Shown here one piece after another: positions 52,441-61,412 of a stretch of 64,000 bases of DNA; the first letter of the stretch is position 1; the number at the start of each line of letters is the position of its first letter. The DNA comes from Marmoricola sp. URHB0036. GTDB lineage: Bacteria > Actinomycetota > Actinomycetes > Propionibacteriales > Nocardioidaceae. Location of the stretch: the NCBI RefSeq assembly GCF_000426045.1, contig NZ_AUEP01000017.1, forward strand, positions 1-64,000, written 5' to 3'. The notes under the pieces were generated by a model. That model was not told where the DNA came from and did not search any database. It worked only from the letters and a program-made list of their open reading frames with translations. The position numbers and the translations under genes are program-made.

Positions 52441-53523
52441 ATGAACAGCCGACGAACCTCACCGGAACGGCCCACGGGGCCGGGCCGCGCCACCATGCGC
52501 GACGTCGCGTCCCGGGCGGGGGTCTCTGTGAAAACGGTTTCGCGCGTCGTCAACGACGAGGCCGGGGTGACCGACGAGCTGGTTCGGAGGGTGACCGCGG
52601 CGGTCACCGAGCTCGGGTACCGGCACAACCTCACCGCCAGTCACCTGCGACGCGGACACCGCACGGCGTCGATCGGCGTGCTGGTGCAGGACCTGAGCAA
52701 CGAGTTCTGCGGCGCCGTGCTGCGGGCGATCGAGGACCGGGCGCGAGCCGAGGGCGTGGTGGTGATCGCGTCGAGCATCGACGAGGACGCCGAGCGGGAG
52801 CGGGAGACCGCCCACGGGCTCGTGGCCCGTCGCATCGACGGCCTGATCCTGATGCCCGCCAGCCGACACCAGGACTACCTCGACACCGACCGGGCCTCCG
52901 GCCTCGCCGTGGTCGCCGTCGACCGTCGGCCCCTGGTCACGGAGATCGATGCGGTCGTGGCCGACAACCAGGGGGGCGCCGCGGAGGCAGTCGGCCACCT
53001 GATCGCGCACGGGCACCGGCGCATCGCCTTCCTGGGCGACAGCGAGAGCATTGCCACCGCGGCGGAGCGACGGGACGGCTACCGGATGGCGCTGCGCGCC
53101 TCCCGCATCGGCCAGGACCCTGCCCTTGAGCGGATGGACCTGCGCACGACCGAGGACGCCACCCGGGCCACGCACGAGGTGCTCGGCCTCGACGACCCGC
53201 CCACCGCGATCTTCGCCGCGCGCAACGTGATCTGCACCGGGGCCGTGGTGGCGCTCCAGCAGCTGTCGCTGTCCGGGACGGTGGCGCTCGTCGGCTTCGA
53301 CGAGGTCGCCATCGGCGAGTTCGTGGAACCGAGGGTGACCGTGGTGCGGCAGGACACCCACACCATCGGCGCGAACGCCTTCGACCGACTCCTGGCCAGG
53401 CTCGACGGGGACCAGGCCCCTGCGAGCATCGAGGTGGTCCCGACGACACTGGTCAAGCGTGGATCGGGAGAGATCAGGGCGCCACGGAAGTCAGCGAAGC
53501 CACGCCGCGCAGTCCGCCGGTAG
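52441..53523 (+). CDS. LacI family transcriptional regulator
   Basis: This 360-aa repressor has an N-terminal HTH (MRDVASRAGVSVKTVSRVVN) and hinge helix (SHLRRGHRTASIGVL). A periplasmic-binding-like sensor domain follows (LIAHGHRRIAFLGDSESIAT, ALVGFDEVAIGEFVEPRVTV). ATG 52441 has GAGGAA about 9 nt upstream. It is divergent from the importer operon with two palindromic operators between, so it should repress both, induced by an alpha-glucoside. Its 3' end overlaps the convergent glucosidase by 33 bp. Confidence 0.94.
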   Translation: MNSRRTSPERPTGPGRATMRDVASRAGVSVKTVSRVVNDEAGVTDELVRRVTAAVTELGYRHNLTASHLRRGHRTASIGVLVQDLSNEFCGAVLRAIEDRARAEGVVVIASSIDEDAERERETAHGLVARRIDGLILMPASRHQDYLDTDRASGLAVVAVDRRPLVTEIDAVVADNQGGAAEAVGHLIAHGHRRIAFLGDSESIATAAERRDGYRMALRASRIGQDPALERMDLRTTEDATRATHEVLGLDDPPTAIFAARNVICTGAVVALQQLSLSGTVALVGFDEVAIGEFVEPRVTVVRQDTHTIGANAFDRLLARLDGDQAPASIEVVPTTLVKRGSGEIRAPRKSAKPRRAVRR

Positions 53524-55161
53524 GCCATCGGCGAGGTCGACGTCCTGGCTGCAGACCAGCACCTCGGCGTCGGCCGGCAACGGCACGTTCGGTCCGCCCA
53601 CGTTGGCGATCAGGCGCACCGGCGCACCGGTCTCGGTCGTCACCTCGAAGGCCACGACGTCCTCGCCGAGGTCCAGCCACGTCAGCTCTCCACGGCCCAG
53701 CCGGTGCTCGCGCCGCAGCCCGAGCAGGGTCCGGTAGAGCTCGAGCGTCGATCCGGGCACTCCCTGCTGACGCGCCACGGCGAGCTCGCCGAACACCTCG
53801 GGCTGGGGCAGCCACGACTTCTCCGACGGCCCGAAGCCGTACGACGGGTCGCCACCCTCCCAGGGGATCGGCACCCGGCAGCCGTCACGACCGCGGTTGG
53901 TGTGGCCGGATCGCTCCCACGTCGGGTCCTGACGCAGCTCGTCGGGCAGCTCGGTCGCCTCGGGCAGGCCGAGCTCCTCGCCCTGGTAGAGGTAGGCCGA
54001 ACCCGGCAGGGCGAGCATCGTGGTGGTGGCGGCCCGGGCACGACGCAGGCCCAGCTCGGCGTCCGGCTGCGGGTCGTCGGCCCCGATCCCCGGCATCCGG
54101 AGCGGACCCGGTTGCGGTGCGTAGCCCAGCCGCGAGGCGTGCCGGACCACGTCGTGGTTGGAGAGGACCCACGTCTGCGGTGCGGCGTACGGCGCCACCG
54201 CTGCCAGCGACTCGGTGATCTCCGCGCGCATCTCCTTGGCGATCCAGGGTGCCATCAGGAAGCCGAAGTTGAACGACTGGTGCAGCTCGTCGCCGCGCAC
54301 GTAGCGGGCCAGCGACTCCACCGGCAGCACCCACGCCTCGGCGCAGAGGATGCGGTCGGCGTCCTCGCCCTCCACGGCGTAGGAGTCGGTGACCTTGCGC
54401 CAGCGACGGTAGATGTCGTGCACCCCGGGCTGGTCCCACATCGGCAGGTCGTCGGTGCGCTTGGAGTCGGCGTAGGAGTGGGTCGCATCGGGAAGTCCGT
54501 CGGCCTTGACCAGGCCGTGGGCGACGTCGATGCGGAAGCCGTCGACACCTCGGTCCAGCCAGAACCTGAGCACCGACTCCATCTCGTCCCCGACCTCGGG
54601 GTTGCTCCAGTCGAAGTCGGGCTGGGTCACGTCGAAGAGGTGGAGGTACCACTGGCCGGGCTCGCCGTCGGCCTCGGTGACGCGGGTCCAGCCCGGGCCG
54701 CCGAAGACGCTGAGCCAGTTGTTCGGCGGCTCCTCGCCGTGCTCACCGCGGCCGTCCCGGAACACGTAGCGTGCCCGCGCGGCGCTCCCGGGCGCGGAGG
54801 CGAGTGCCTCCTTGAACCAGGGGTGCTCGCTGGAGGAGTGGTTGGGCACCAGGTCGACGAGCACCCGCAGCCCGAGCTCGTGGGCCCGGGCGATCATCGT
54901 GTCGGCGTCGGCCAGCTTCCCGAACCGGGGGTCGACGTCGCGGTAGTCGGCGACGTCGTACCCCGCGTCGTGCTGCGGAGAGGTGTAGAAGGGCGAGAGC
55001 CAGACGGCGTCGACCCCGAGGTCGACCAGGTGCGGCAGCCGCGCAGTGATGCCGGGCAGGTCGCCCATCCCGTCCCCGTCGGCATCGGCCCACGACCGTG
55101 GGTAGATCTGGTAGATGACGGCGTCGCGCCACCAGGCGGTGGCGTTGGTCTTCTCGCTCAT
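53491..55161 (-). CDS. GH13 alpha-glucosidase / oligo-1,6-glucosidase
   Basis: This 556-aa cytoplasmic glycosidase has GH13 regions DAVWLSPFYTSPQHDAGYDV, LVDLVPNHSS (region I), GFRIDVAHGL (region II, nucleophile Asp), ILCAEAWVLP (region III, acid Glu) and VLSNHDVVRH (region IV, Asp). It would cleave imported alpha-glucosides to glucose. ATG 55161 overlaps the DUF1697 stop (ATGA). Its operon position behind DUF1697 and hmgA is unexpected. Confidence 0.94.
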   Translation of the reverse strand: MSEKTNATAWWRDAVIYQIYPRSWADADGDGMGDLPGITARLPHLVDLGVDAVWLSPFYTSPQHDAGYDVADYRDVDPRFGKLADADTMIARAHELGLRVLVDLVPNHSSSEHPWFKEALASAPGSAARARYVFRDGRGEHGEEPPNNWLSVFGGPGWTRVTEADGEPGQWYLHLFDVTQPDFDWSNPEVGDEMESVLRFWLDRGVDGFRIDVAHGLVKADGLPDATHSYADSKRTDDLPMWDQPGVHDIYRRWRKVTDSYAVEGEDADRILCAEAWVLPVESLARYVRGDELHQSFNFGFLMAPWIAKEMRAEITESLAAVAPYAAPQTWVLSNHDVVRHASRLGYAPQPGPLRMPGIGADDPQPDAELGLRRARAATTTMLALPGSAYLYQGEELGLPEATELPDELRQDPTWERSGHTNRGRDGCRVPIPWEGGDPSYGFGPSEKSWLPQPEVFGELAVARQQGVPGSTLELYRTLLGLRREHRLGRGELTWLDLGEDVVAFEVTTETGAPVRLIANVGGPNVPLPADAEVLVCSQDVDLADGLPADCAAWLR

Positions 55162-55694
55162 GAACCCCACTTCTCGGCCAGCTTCGTGATGACGGTCAGG
55201 TTACGGGTGGTGGCCACGCCGAGGTGACGCTCCACCTCGGCGTTGCCCGTCGTTGCCTCGTGGTAGGGCCGCGTGCTCAGCATCAGGTGTACGGCGCGCT
55301 GGCCGACCCGCACCTCCTCGCCGTCGCCGGACCGCTCCTCGAGAGCAGCCTTTCCTGCCTTGGTGGGCGGACCGGCGAGCAGGCTGAGGTAGTGGCCCTG
55401 GAGCTTCTTGCCCCCCGCGAAGTCACAGGCCTCGTCGTACAGCTCACTGAGCTCCTGGGGCGTCATCAGCACGACCGGCACCTCGAAGCCGCGGTCGGCG
55501 AGCATCGTCTTCTCCAGCGCGGCGACGACCTTCGCCCGCGAGCGGAGGCTGGTGCGGAAGAGCACGTTGCCGGTCTGGATGTGGGTCTCCACCTCCTCGA
55601 ACCCGGCGGCGGTCAGCGCGTCGCGGAGCTCGGCCATGGCGTACTTGCGCTTGCCCACGTTGACGGCGCGCAGGAACGCGATGAAGGTCGGCAC
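55158..55694 (-). CDS. DUF1697 family protein
   Basis: This 178-aa protein has the DUF1697 start TFIAFLRAVNVGKRKYAMAE, then THIQTGNVLFRT and the end ATTRNLTVITKLAEKW. Function is unknown. It lies 8 nt behind hmgA and overlaps the glucosidase gene, so the three genes are probably cotranscribed. Confidence 0.92.
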   Translation of the reverse strand: MPTFIAFLRAVNVGKRKYAMAELRDALTAAGFEEVETHIQTGNVLFRTSLRSRAKVVAALEKTMLADRGFEVPVVLMTPQELSELYDEACDFAGGKKLQGHYLSLLAGPPTKAGKAALEERSGDGEEVRVGQRAVHLMLSTRPYHEATTGNAEVERHLGVATTRNLTVITKLAEKWGS

Positions 55695-55702
55695 GCCGGT
55701 CC

Positions 55703-56932
55703 TCAGGAGTTGGAGAAGACGGCCGGACCACCGTCGTCGTTGTCGGGTCCGCGTCCGGCCCAGGTCCAGGCGTAGGCGGGGTCCTCGACCGCCATCCCCG
55801 CTTCCCCGAGCTCGAGCGGCCGGAAGGTGTCCACCATGACCGCCAGCTCGTCGAAGTACTCCACCCCGATCGAGGCCTCGATCGCGCTCGGCTGCGGGCC
55901 GTGCGCGTGACCGCCGGGGTGGATCGAGATCGAGCCGATGTCGATGCCCGAGCCCTTGCGCGCCTCGTAGTCACCGCCGACGTAGAACATCACCTCGTCG
56001 GAGTCGACGTTGGAGTGGTAGTAGGGCACCGGGATCGACTGCTCGTGGTAGTCGACCTTGCGCGGGCAGAAGTTGCAGACCACGAAGTTGTAGCCCTCGA
56101 ACACCTGGTGCACGGGCGGCGGCTGGTGCACCTTGCCGGTGATCGGCATGAAGTCCTCGACGTTGAAGGTGTAGGGGTAGAGGCACCCGTCCCAGCCGAC
56201 CACGTCGAGCGGGTGGGTGGCGTACGTCAGCCGGGACCCGACGAGGCCCGACGGTCCGTTGCCGCGGTGCTTGACCAGGACCTCGACGTCGGTGCCGTCC
56301 TCGACGAGCGGCTCCGTCGGTCCGTGCAGGTCTCGTTCGCAGTACGGCGCGTGCTCGAGGAACTGACCGAAGCGGGAGAGGTAGCGCTTGGGCGGCGCGA
56401 TGTGGCTGTTGGCCTCGATGGCGTAGAGACGCGACACCTCGCCGTCGATGTCACTCGGCAGCCAGCGGTGGGTGGTGGCGCGAGGGACCAGGACGTAGTC
56501 GCCGGTGCGGTAGTCCAGTGACCCGAAGATCGTCTCGACGGAGCCGGAGCCGGACTCGACGTAGACACACTCGTCGCCCACGGCGTTGCGGTAGTACGGC
56601 GAGGTCGTGTCGCTCACGACGTAGCTGATCCGCACGTCGCCGTTGCCCATCACCAGTCGCCGCCCCGTGACCGGGTCACCACCCGCCGGGAGGTCGTGCA
56701 GCTTGAGGTGGCGCGGCTTCAGCGGGTGGTTCGGGGTGGTGGTGAGGTCGGGCAGCTCCCACGGCTGGCTGTCGACGATGGCCGAGGGGACGCCGCGGTG
56801 GTAGAGCAGCGAGGAGTCGGAGGAGAAGCCCTCCTCCCCCATCAGCTCCTCGTAGCGCAGCGCCCCCTGGTCGTCGCGGAACGCCGTGTGCCTGGTGCGC
56901 GGGATGTCTCCCACATGTCGGTAGTAAGCCAC
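55703..56932 (-). CDS. hmgA: Homogentisate 1,2-dioxygenase
   Basis: This 409-aa iron dioxygenase opens homogentisate to maleylacetoacetate in tyrosine breakdown. It has the HGD cupin layout: GDECVYVESGSGSVETIFG, RATTHRWLPSD, and FCPRKVDYHEQSIPVPYYHS with SNVDSDEVMFYVGG ... SIHPGGHAHGPQP, holding the metal His and Glu residues. ATG 56932. It is divergent from the unknown gene and fahA, which completes the pathway. Confidence 0.94.
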   Translation of the reverse strand: MAYYRHVGDIPRTRHTAFRDDQGALRYEELMGEEGFSSDSSLLYHRGVPSAIVDSQPWELPDLTTTPNHPLKPRHLKLHDLPAGGDPVTGRRLVMGNGDVRISYVVSDTTSPYYRNAVGDECVYVESGSGSVETIFGSLDYRTGDYVLVPRATTHRWLPSDIDGEVSRLYAIEANSHIAPPKRYLSRFGQFLEHAPYCERDLHGPTEPLVEDGTDVEVLVKHRGNGPSGLVGSRLTYATHPLDVVGWDGCLYPYTFNVEDFMPITGKVHQPPPVHQVFEGYNFVVCNFCPRKVDYHEQSIPVPYYHSNVDSDEVMFYVGGDYEARKGSGIDIGSISIHPGGHAHGPQPSAIEASIGVEYFDELAVMVDTFRPLELGEAGMAVEDPAYAWTWAGRGPDNDDGGPAVFSNS

Positions 56933-56970
56933 GGCTTCACCCTCTCGCCTTGTGATCTAGCGTGGCAACC

Positions 56971-57888
56971 GTGTCGATTCCTGCCTACCTGACCAGCTTC
57001 GTGGACGACGCCGCGATCTTCCCGCCGGGCAACGCGCCGCTGGAGCAAGCCGTCGCCGACCACGTCGACCACCGCGACGAGGAGTACGCCGACCTGGTCG
57101 GCGGCTTCGTGGTCAGCGACGTGAAGGTCGCGGACCTGGCCGCCTGCCTCCCCGAGGTCGCCGGCTCGACCGAGCTTGGTGTCAACCTCGTCGTCACCGG
57201 CGGCGCCGGTGCCATCGAGCCGGCGGTCACCTGGGTGTCCCGCTCGGAGGGCCTGTCGCTGCGGGCGGTCGAGTTCGCGCTGCGCGACGAGGAGGACCTG
57301 GCCCACAACGCGCAGCGCCTGATCCAGGTGGTGGACTCGTTGGGCGCCCAGCTCGACGACGTGGTCGTGTTCGCGGAGCCGCCGGTCCCACCAGGCAGCC
57401 CCTCTCACGGCTGGCTGGCCGCCCTCGACGAGCTCGCGGCCCGCGAGATCCACCTCAAGTTCCGCACCGGCGGCGCCACGGCAGACCTGTTCCCGAGCTC
57501 ACGTCAGCTGGCCGGCTGCATCGAAGCGGCCCTCGACCGCGAGCTCCCGTTCAAGTGCACGGCCGGGCTGCACAACGCGGTGCGGCACCGCGACGAGCAG
57601 ACCGGGTTCGAGCACCACGGCTTCCTCAACGTCCTGCTGGCGACACGGGCCTCGCTCGACGGCGGCACCCCGGACGACGTGGCGCGGGTGCTCGACGAGA
57701 CCGAGGGTGCCGCGGTGGCCGAGCGGCTCTCCGCCGATCCTGACGAGGCGGCGCGCACCAGACGCTGGTTCACCTCGTTCGGGTCGTGCAGCGTGCTCGA
57801 CGCCCACGAGGACCTCGTCGAGCTGGGGCTGCTAACCACCCCAACGGACCACTCGCTGCGCTCGCGCTCCGCCGGGGACCCCGGATGA
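56971..57888 (+). CDS. Unknown protein linked to the homogentisate pathway
   Basis: This 305-aa soluble protein reads like a TIM-barrel-type alternation of strands and helices (LGVNLVVTGGAGAI, LSLRAVEFALRDEED, DDVVVFAEPP, IHLKFRTGGA, LPFKCTAGLHNAVR, HGFLNVLLA). The KFRTGG and KCTAGLH segments look like conserved active-site loops. I recall such genes next to fahA in actinobacteria, annotated as hypothetical. GTG 56971 is preferred over 56962: TAGCGT lies 13 bp upstream, fitting a leaderless mRNA. It overlaps fahA (ATGA). A role as an isomerase in the pathway is only a guess. Confidence 0.8.
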   Translation: MSIPAYLTSFVDDAAIFPPGNAPLEQAVADHVDHRDEEYADLVGGFVVSDVKVADLAACLPEVAGSTELGVNLVVTGGAGAIEPAVTWVSRSEGLSLRAVEFALRDEEDLAHNAQRLIQVVDSLGAQLDDVVVFAEPPVPPGSPSHGWLAALDELAAREIHLKFRTGGATADLFPSSRQLAGCIEAALDRELPFKCTAGLHNAVRHRDEQTGFEHHGFLNVLLATRASLDGGTPDDVARVLDETEGAAVAERLSADPDEAARTRRWFTSFGSCSVLDAHEDLVELGLLTTPTDHSLRSRSAGDPG

Positions 57889-59117
57889 GGGGCTGGGTGA
57901 CCGGAGCGGCCGGCTCGGCGTACGACCTCGACAACCTCCCGTACGGCGTCTTCTCCACCCCAGGCACCGACCCCCGGGTCGGCGTACGCATCGGTGACTT
58001 CGTGATGGAGGCCTCGGCCGTCGCCGCTCTGGGCGGCGACGCCGGCGAGGGGCCGCACCTCGCCCCGGTCTGGGCACAGGCGGGGCTGGACGAGTTCCTG
58101 GCCATGGGCCGCACCGTCTGGGACATCGCCCGCGAGTGGCTGGTCGAGGTGCTCGGCAACGATGTGCACCAGCCGCGGGTCGAGCCGCTGCTGGTGCCGA
58201 TCGACGAGGTCACCATGCACCGGCCGTTCGAGGTCGCGGACTACGTCGACTTCTACTGCTCGGAACAGCACGCGACCAACGTCGGGAGGATCTTCCGTCC
58301 CGATGGGGAGGCGCTGACGCCGAACTGGAAGCACCTGCCGATCGGCTACCACGGTCGTGCCGGGACGGTGGTGGTCTCCGGCACCGACGTACGCCGACCG
58401 AGCGGTCAGCGGCCGGAGTCGGGTGGCGTTCCGTCGTACGGCCCGAGCAGGCGCCTCGACATCGAGGCCGAGCTCGGCTTCGTCGTCGGTGGCGCGACGC
58501 AGCTCGGTGAACCGGTGCCGACCTCGGCCTTCACCGATCACGTGTTCGGGGTGACGCCGCTCAACGACTGGTCGGCGCGCGACATCCAGGCCTGGGAGTA
58601 CGTGCCCCTCGGGCCGTTCCTCGGCAAGTCGTTCGCCACCTCGATCAGTCCGTGGGTCACCCCGCTGGCCGCGCTGACGGCCGCCCGGGTCGAGCTGCCG
58701 GGGCAGGACCCGGAGCCGCTGGAGTACCTCCGCGTGCAGGAGCCGGCCGGCTACGACATCGACTTCGAGGTCGTGCTCAACGGGGAGGTGGTGAGCCGGC
58801 CGCCGTACGCCGCGATGTACTGGTCGCCCGCGCAGATGCTCGCGCACATGACGGTGAACGGCGCCTCGCTGCGCGTCGGAGACCTCTTCGCCAGTGGCAC
58901 CATCAGCGGCGACGAGCGCGACCAGCGCGGTTCGTTGCTCGAGCTGAGCTGGGGCGGCAAGGAGCCCTTCGCCACGCCGACGACCAGCGGCCGGACCTTC
59001 CTCGAGGACGGCGACACGGTCACCCTGCGTGCCACCGCACCAGGCGCTCTCGGTGGCCGGATCGCGCTCGGCGAGGTCACCGGCACCGTCCTCCCAGCGA
59101 GTCAGGCCGGCCGGTAG
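57885..59117 (+). CDS. fahA: Fumarylacetoacetase
   Basis: This 410-aa hydrolase cleaves fumarylacetoacetate to fumarate and acetoacetate, the last step of tyrosine degradation. N-terminal SH3-like domain (YGVFSTPGTDPRVGVRIGDF), then the catalytic part: DYVDFYCSEQHATNVGRIFR, LPIGYHGRAGTVVVSGTDV, DIEAELGFVVG with metal Glu residues, LNDWSARDIQAWEYVPLGPF and SGTISGDERDQRGSLLEL. ATG 57885. Its end overlaps the convergent acetyltransferase by 16 bp. Confidence 0.95.
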   Translation: MRGWVTGAAGSAYDLDNLPYGVFSTPGTDPRVGVRIGDFVMEASAVAALGGDAGEGPHLAPVWAQAGLDEFLAMGRTVWDIAREWLVEVLGNDVHQPRVEPLLVPIDEVTMHRPFEVADYVDFYCSEQHATNVGRIFRPDGEALTPNWKHLPIGYHGRAGTVVVSGTDVRRPSGQRPESGGVPSYGPSRRLDIEAELGFVVGGATQLGEPVPTSAFTDHVFGVTPLNDWSARDIQAWEYVPLGPFLGKSFATSISPWVTPLAALTAARVELPGQDPEPLEYLRVQEPAGYDIDFEVVLNGEVVSRPPYAAMYWSPAQMLAHMTVNGASLRVGDLFASGTISGDERDQRGSLLELSWGGKEPFATPTTSGRTFLEDGDTVTLRATAPGALGGRIALGEVTGTVLPASQAGR

Positions 59118-59746
59118 TAGACCGCGGTCAGGGGCGCTCCGACGTCCCAGCCGAGTCGTTCGTAGAGGGCGCGCCCGTCATCGGTCGCACCGAGCACGGC
59201 CCGGTCGAGTCCGGCCTCGACGGCGTAGCGTTCGAGGGCGGCCATCACGACGGTGCCGAGACCGAGGCGACGATGGCGTTCGTCGGTGACGATCTGGTCG
59301 GCGACGGCGTACGACGCACCGAGGCCCATCCGACCACTCGCCACCTCGTTGCCCTCGGGAGCCAGCACCCGCGCCACCACGAGCCGGGGCTGTGCGTCGA
59401 CAGCGACCTCGTAGCCCGTCGGTGGCTGTCGGCCGGGCGGGTGACCGAGCGCGCGGGTCATGAACCAACCGGCGTGGTCGGGCTCCCAGCCCTCGCGGAA
59501 CCTGGGCAGCCACTCGTCCGGATCGCCGGGGAGCTTCACACCGGTGCGCGGCGGGTGCTCCTGCTCCACGATCCCGGCGAGACGTTCGGGAGTCGGGTCG
59601 CTGAGCACGAACCGGCCGTGCTCGGTCGCACTGCGCGTGGCGACGTACCACCCGCCGTCGACCGGGTCGGGTCGCGGCGCCTCGCGTGATCGCGTCCAGC
59701 CGTCGACCCAACCGTCGACGTACTCCCCCACCGGCCAGGCTCCCAC
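59102..59746 (-). CDS. GNAT family N-acetyltransferase
   Basis: This 214-aa protein has a GNAT domain in its C-terminal half: VADQIVTDERHRRLGLGTVV as the acetyl-CoA loop and RAVLGATDDGRALYERLGWD at the end. The N-terminal half (WYVATRSATEHGRFVLSDPT) may set substrate specificity, which is unknown. The start is uncertain: GTG 59746 (19 nt after the diiron oxygenase stop) or GTG 59731 (GGGAG 8 nt upstream). It is probably cotranscribed with the oxygenase gene. Confidence 0.8.
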   Translation of the reverse strand: MGAWPVGEYVDGWVDGWTRSREAPRPDPVDGGWYVATRSATEHGRFVLSDPTPERLAGIVEQEHPPRTGVKLPGDPDEWLPRFREGWEPDHAGWFMTRALGHPPGRQPPTGYEVAVDAQPRLVVARVLAPEGNEVASGRMGLGASYAVADQIVTDERHRRLGLGTVVMAALERYAVEAGLDRAVLGATDDGRALYERLGWDVGAPLTAVYYRPA

Positions 59747-59765
59747 GTCCCCATCAGTACACCCC

Positions 59766-60656
59766 TCAGCCCAGCAGCAGCGAGGCCCTCCACACGCGTT
59801 CCTGGTTCTCCGGCAGCAGGCCGTTCTCACGCAGGAAGGCGAGAGGCTTCTCGCCCATCCACTGCATCGTCGCCCGGTAGTGCGGGTTGCCCAGCGCCGC
59901 GCGGCGGCCATCGCGGGGGTCGATCCCGACGGAGGCGTAGACCTTCGGGTTCACCAGCGACCGGGCCACCATCAGACACGTCTGCGCGGTGAGGTTCTGC
60001 TGCACGACCAGCTGGGCCCTCGAGAGGCCCTCGAGCTGTCGACGCACCTCGTCGCGGGCGAAGGTCATGTGCCGGGCCTCCTCGAGCACGTGGATCCGGG
60101 CCACCATCCGCGTGATCGGCTGCACGCGCTCGTCCTTCATCAGCTCGCGCTGCCAGGTGTCCAGGATCTCCTCGGCGACCAGGATGGACGCGTAGGAGCT
60201 AGGACCGCGGACGACGTGGGTGAACAGGCGGCCGAGGCGGTGGATCTTGCGCGGCGGGCCGTACGCCGGGACACCGAAGTGCGCGATCGACTTGCCGAAC
60301 ATCGTCGAGTGACGGCACTCGTCGGCCACCTCGGTGAGGGCGTAGTGCATGTGCGCGCCGGTCGGGTCGTCGTCGTACAGGTCCCGCAGCATCATCTGCA
60401 TCAGCAGCAGCTCGAACCAGAGTCCGACGCTCGCGATCGACGCGACCTCGTGCTGGGAGAGGGTGATCCGCTGCTCCTTCGTGAGGCCGTCCCACAGCTC
60501 GGTGCCGTAGAGCGACATCCGCTCGGGCTGCATCCCCCACAGGCTCGGGTCGACCGGCGCGCTCCAGTCGATGTCGACCTCGGGGTCGTAGGACTGGCGC
60601 GCTGAGGACTTGAGCAGGCGCTCGGCGGTGGCGGTCAAGGTCGGCCTCCTGGGCAT
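59766..60656 (-). CDS. AurF-like non-heme diiron oxygenase
   Basis: This 296-aa helical-bundle protein has the paired iron-binding motifs of the AurF/p-aminobenzoate N-oxygenase group: HEVASIASVGLWFELLLMQM, LTEVADECRHSTMFGKSI (ExxH), LVAEEILDTWQ, and HVLEEARHMTFARDEV (EExxH). AurF oxidises arylamines; actinobacterial homologues without a gene cluster have no known substrate. ATG 60656. It is divergent from a TetR gene, with overlapping palindromes between, so repression by that TetR protein is likely. Confidence 0.86.
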   Translation of the reverse strand: MPRRPTLTATAERLLKSSARQSYDPEVDIDWSAPVDPSLWGMQPERMSLYGTELWDGLTKEQRITLSQHEVASIASVGLWFELLLMQMMLRDLYDDDPTGAHMHYALTEVADECRHSTMFGKSIAHFGVPAYGPPRKIHRLGRLFTHVVRGPSSYASILVAEEILDTWQRELMKDERVQPITRMVARIHVLEEARHMTFARDEVRRQLEGLSRAQLVVQQNLTAQTCLMVARSLVNPKVYASVGIDPRDGRRAALGNPHYRATMQWMGEKPLAFLRENGLLPENQERVWRASLLLG

Positions 60657-60660
60657 CGCA

Positions 60661-60686
60661 GTAACTGTTACTTTCAGTAACGGTTA
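60661..60686. promoter_or_regulatory. TetR-type operator cluster
   Basis: GTAAC-T-GTTAC (60661-60671) and GTAAC-G-GTTAT (60677-60687) are near-identical 11-bp palindromes 16 bp apart. Between them GTTACT-TTC-AGTAAC forms a third, overlapping inverted repeat. The cluster lies between the start codons of the divergent oxygenase and tetR genes. Confidence 0.75.
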
Positions 60687-60704
60687 TCGGCTACTGTGGA
60701 TCAC

Positions 60705-61412
60705 ATGCCTCGCCTCGTCAAGGACCCCGTTCGGGGAAACAGGGTCAGCAACGGTCCGACCGACGACGGCCGGAACACCCGCTGGGACAGTCACCGAGAA
60801 GCCCGTCGCGCCGAGCTCGTGGAGGCTGCCGTGGCAGCGATCGACGAGCACGGCCCGTCGGCGAGCATCGCCGACATCGCGGCGTCCGCCGGCGTCAGCA
60901 AGCCGGTGCTCTACCGCTACTTCTCCGACAAGGACGACCTCTACCGCGCCGTCGGGCACTGGGGCGCCGACGAGGTCGTGCAGGCGATCGTGCCGACCCT
61001 GCTCGGTGACCGGCCGGTGCGCGCCCGCGTCGAGCGCGCCTGCACCCACTACCTCACCCTGATCGCGCGGCACCCCAACGTCTTCTTCCTGCTCGTGGAC
61101 CACCCGAACAACCAGGACCCGTTCGCCGACGGCAAGGAGATGATCGCCGCCGCCTTCGCCCGCACCCTCAACGACGCCCTGTCCGAGCTCGGGGTGGACG
61201 CCTCCGGCGCCGAGCCCTGGGCCTACGGCGTCCTCGGGTTCGGGCTCTCCACCGGCGAGTGGTGGCTGCGCCGACAGACGATGAGCAAGGCGGCCGTGTC
61301 CCGCCACCTGAGCTCGTTCATCTGGAACGCCTTCGAGGGGATCGCCCGCGAGAACGGCGTCCGCATCGACGCGACGGGCCGGCTCAGCCTGCTGCCGGGG
61401 AGGAAGGCGTGA
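60705..61412 (+). CDS. TetR family transcriptional regulator
   Basis: This 235-aa repressor has a TetR HTH (SIADIAASAGVSKPVLYRYF, about residues 50-72) after an N-terminal extension of about 25 residues, then a helical ligand domain. ATG 60705 lies 13 bp after the first base of TACTGT (60692), with no ribosome site, so leaderless. The divergent palindrome cluster suggests autoregulation and control of the diiron oxygenase. It is coupled to the DUF4873-like gene (TGATG). Confidence 0.93.
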   Translation: MPRLVKDPVRGNRVSNGPTDDGRNTRWDSHREARRAELVEAAVAAIDEHGPSASIADIAASAGVSKPVLYRYFSDKDDLYRAVGHWGADEVVQAIVPTLLGDRPVRARVERACTHYLTLIARHPNVFFLLVDHPNNQDPFADGKEMIAAAFARTLNDALSELGVDASGAEPWAYGVLGFGLSTGEWWLRRQTMSKAAVSRHLSSFIWNAFEGIARENGVRIDATGRLSLLPGRKA

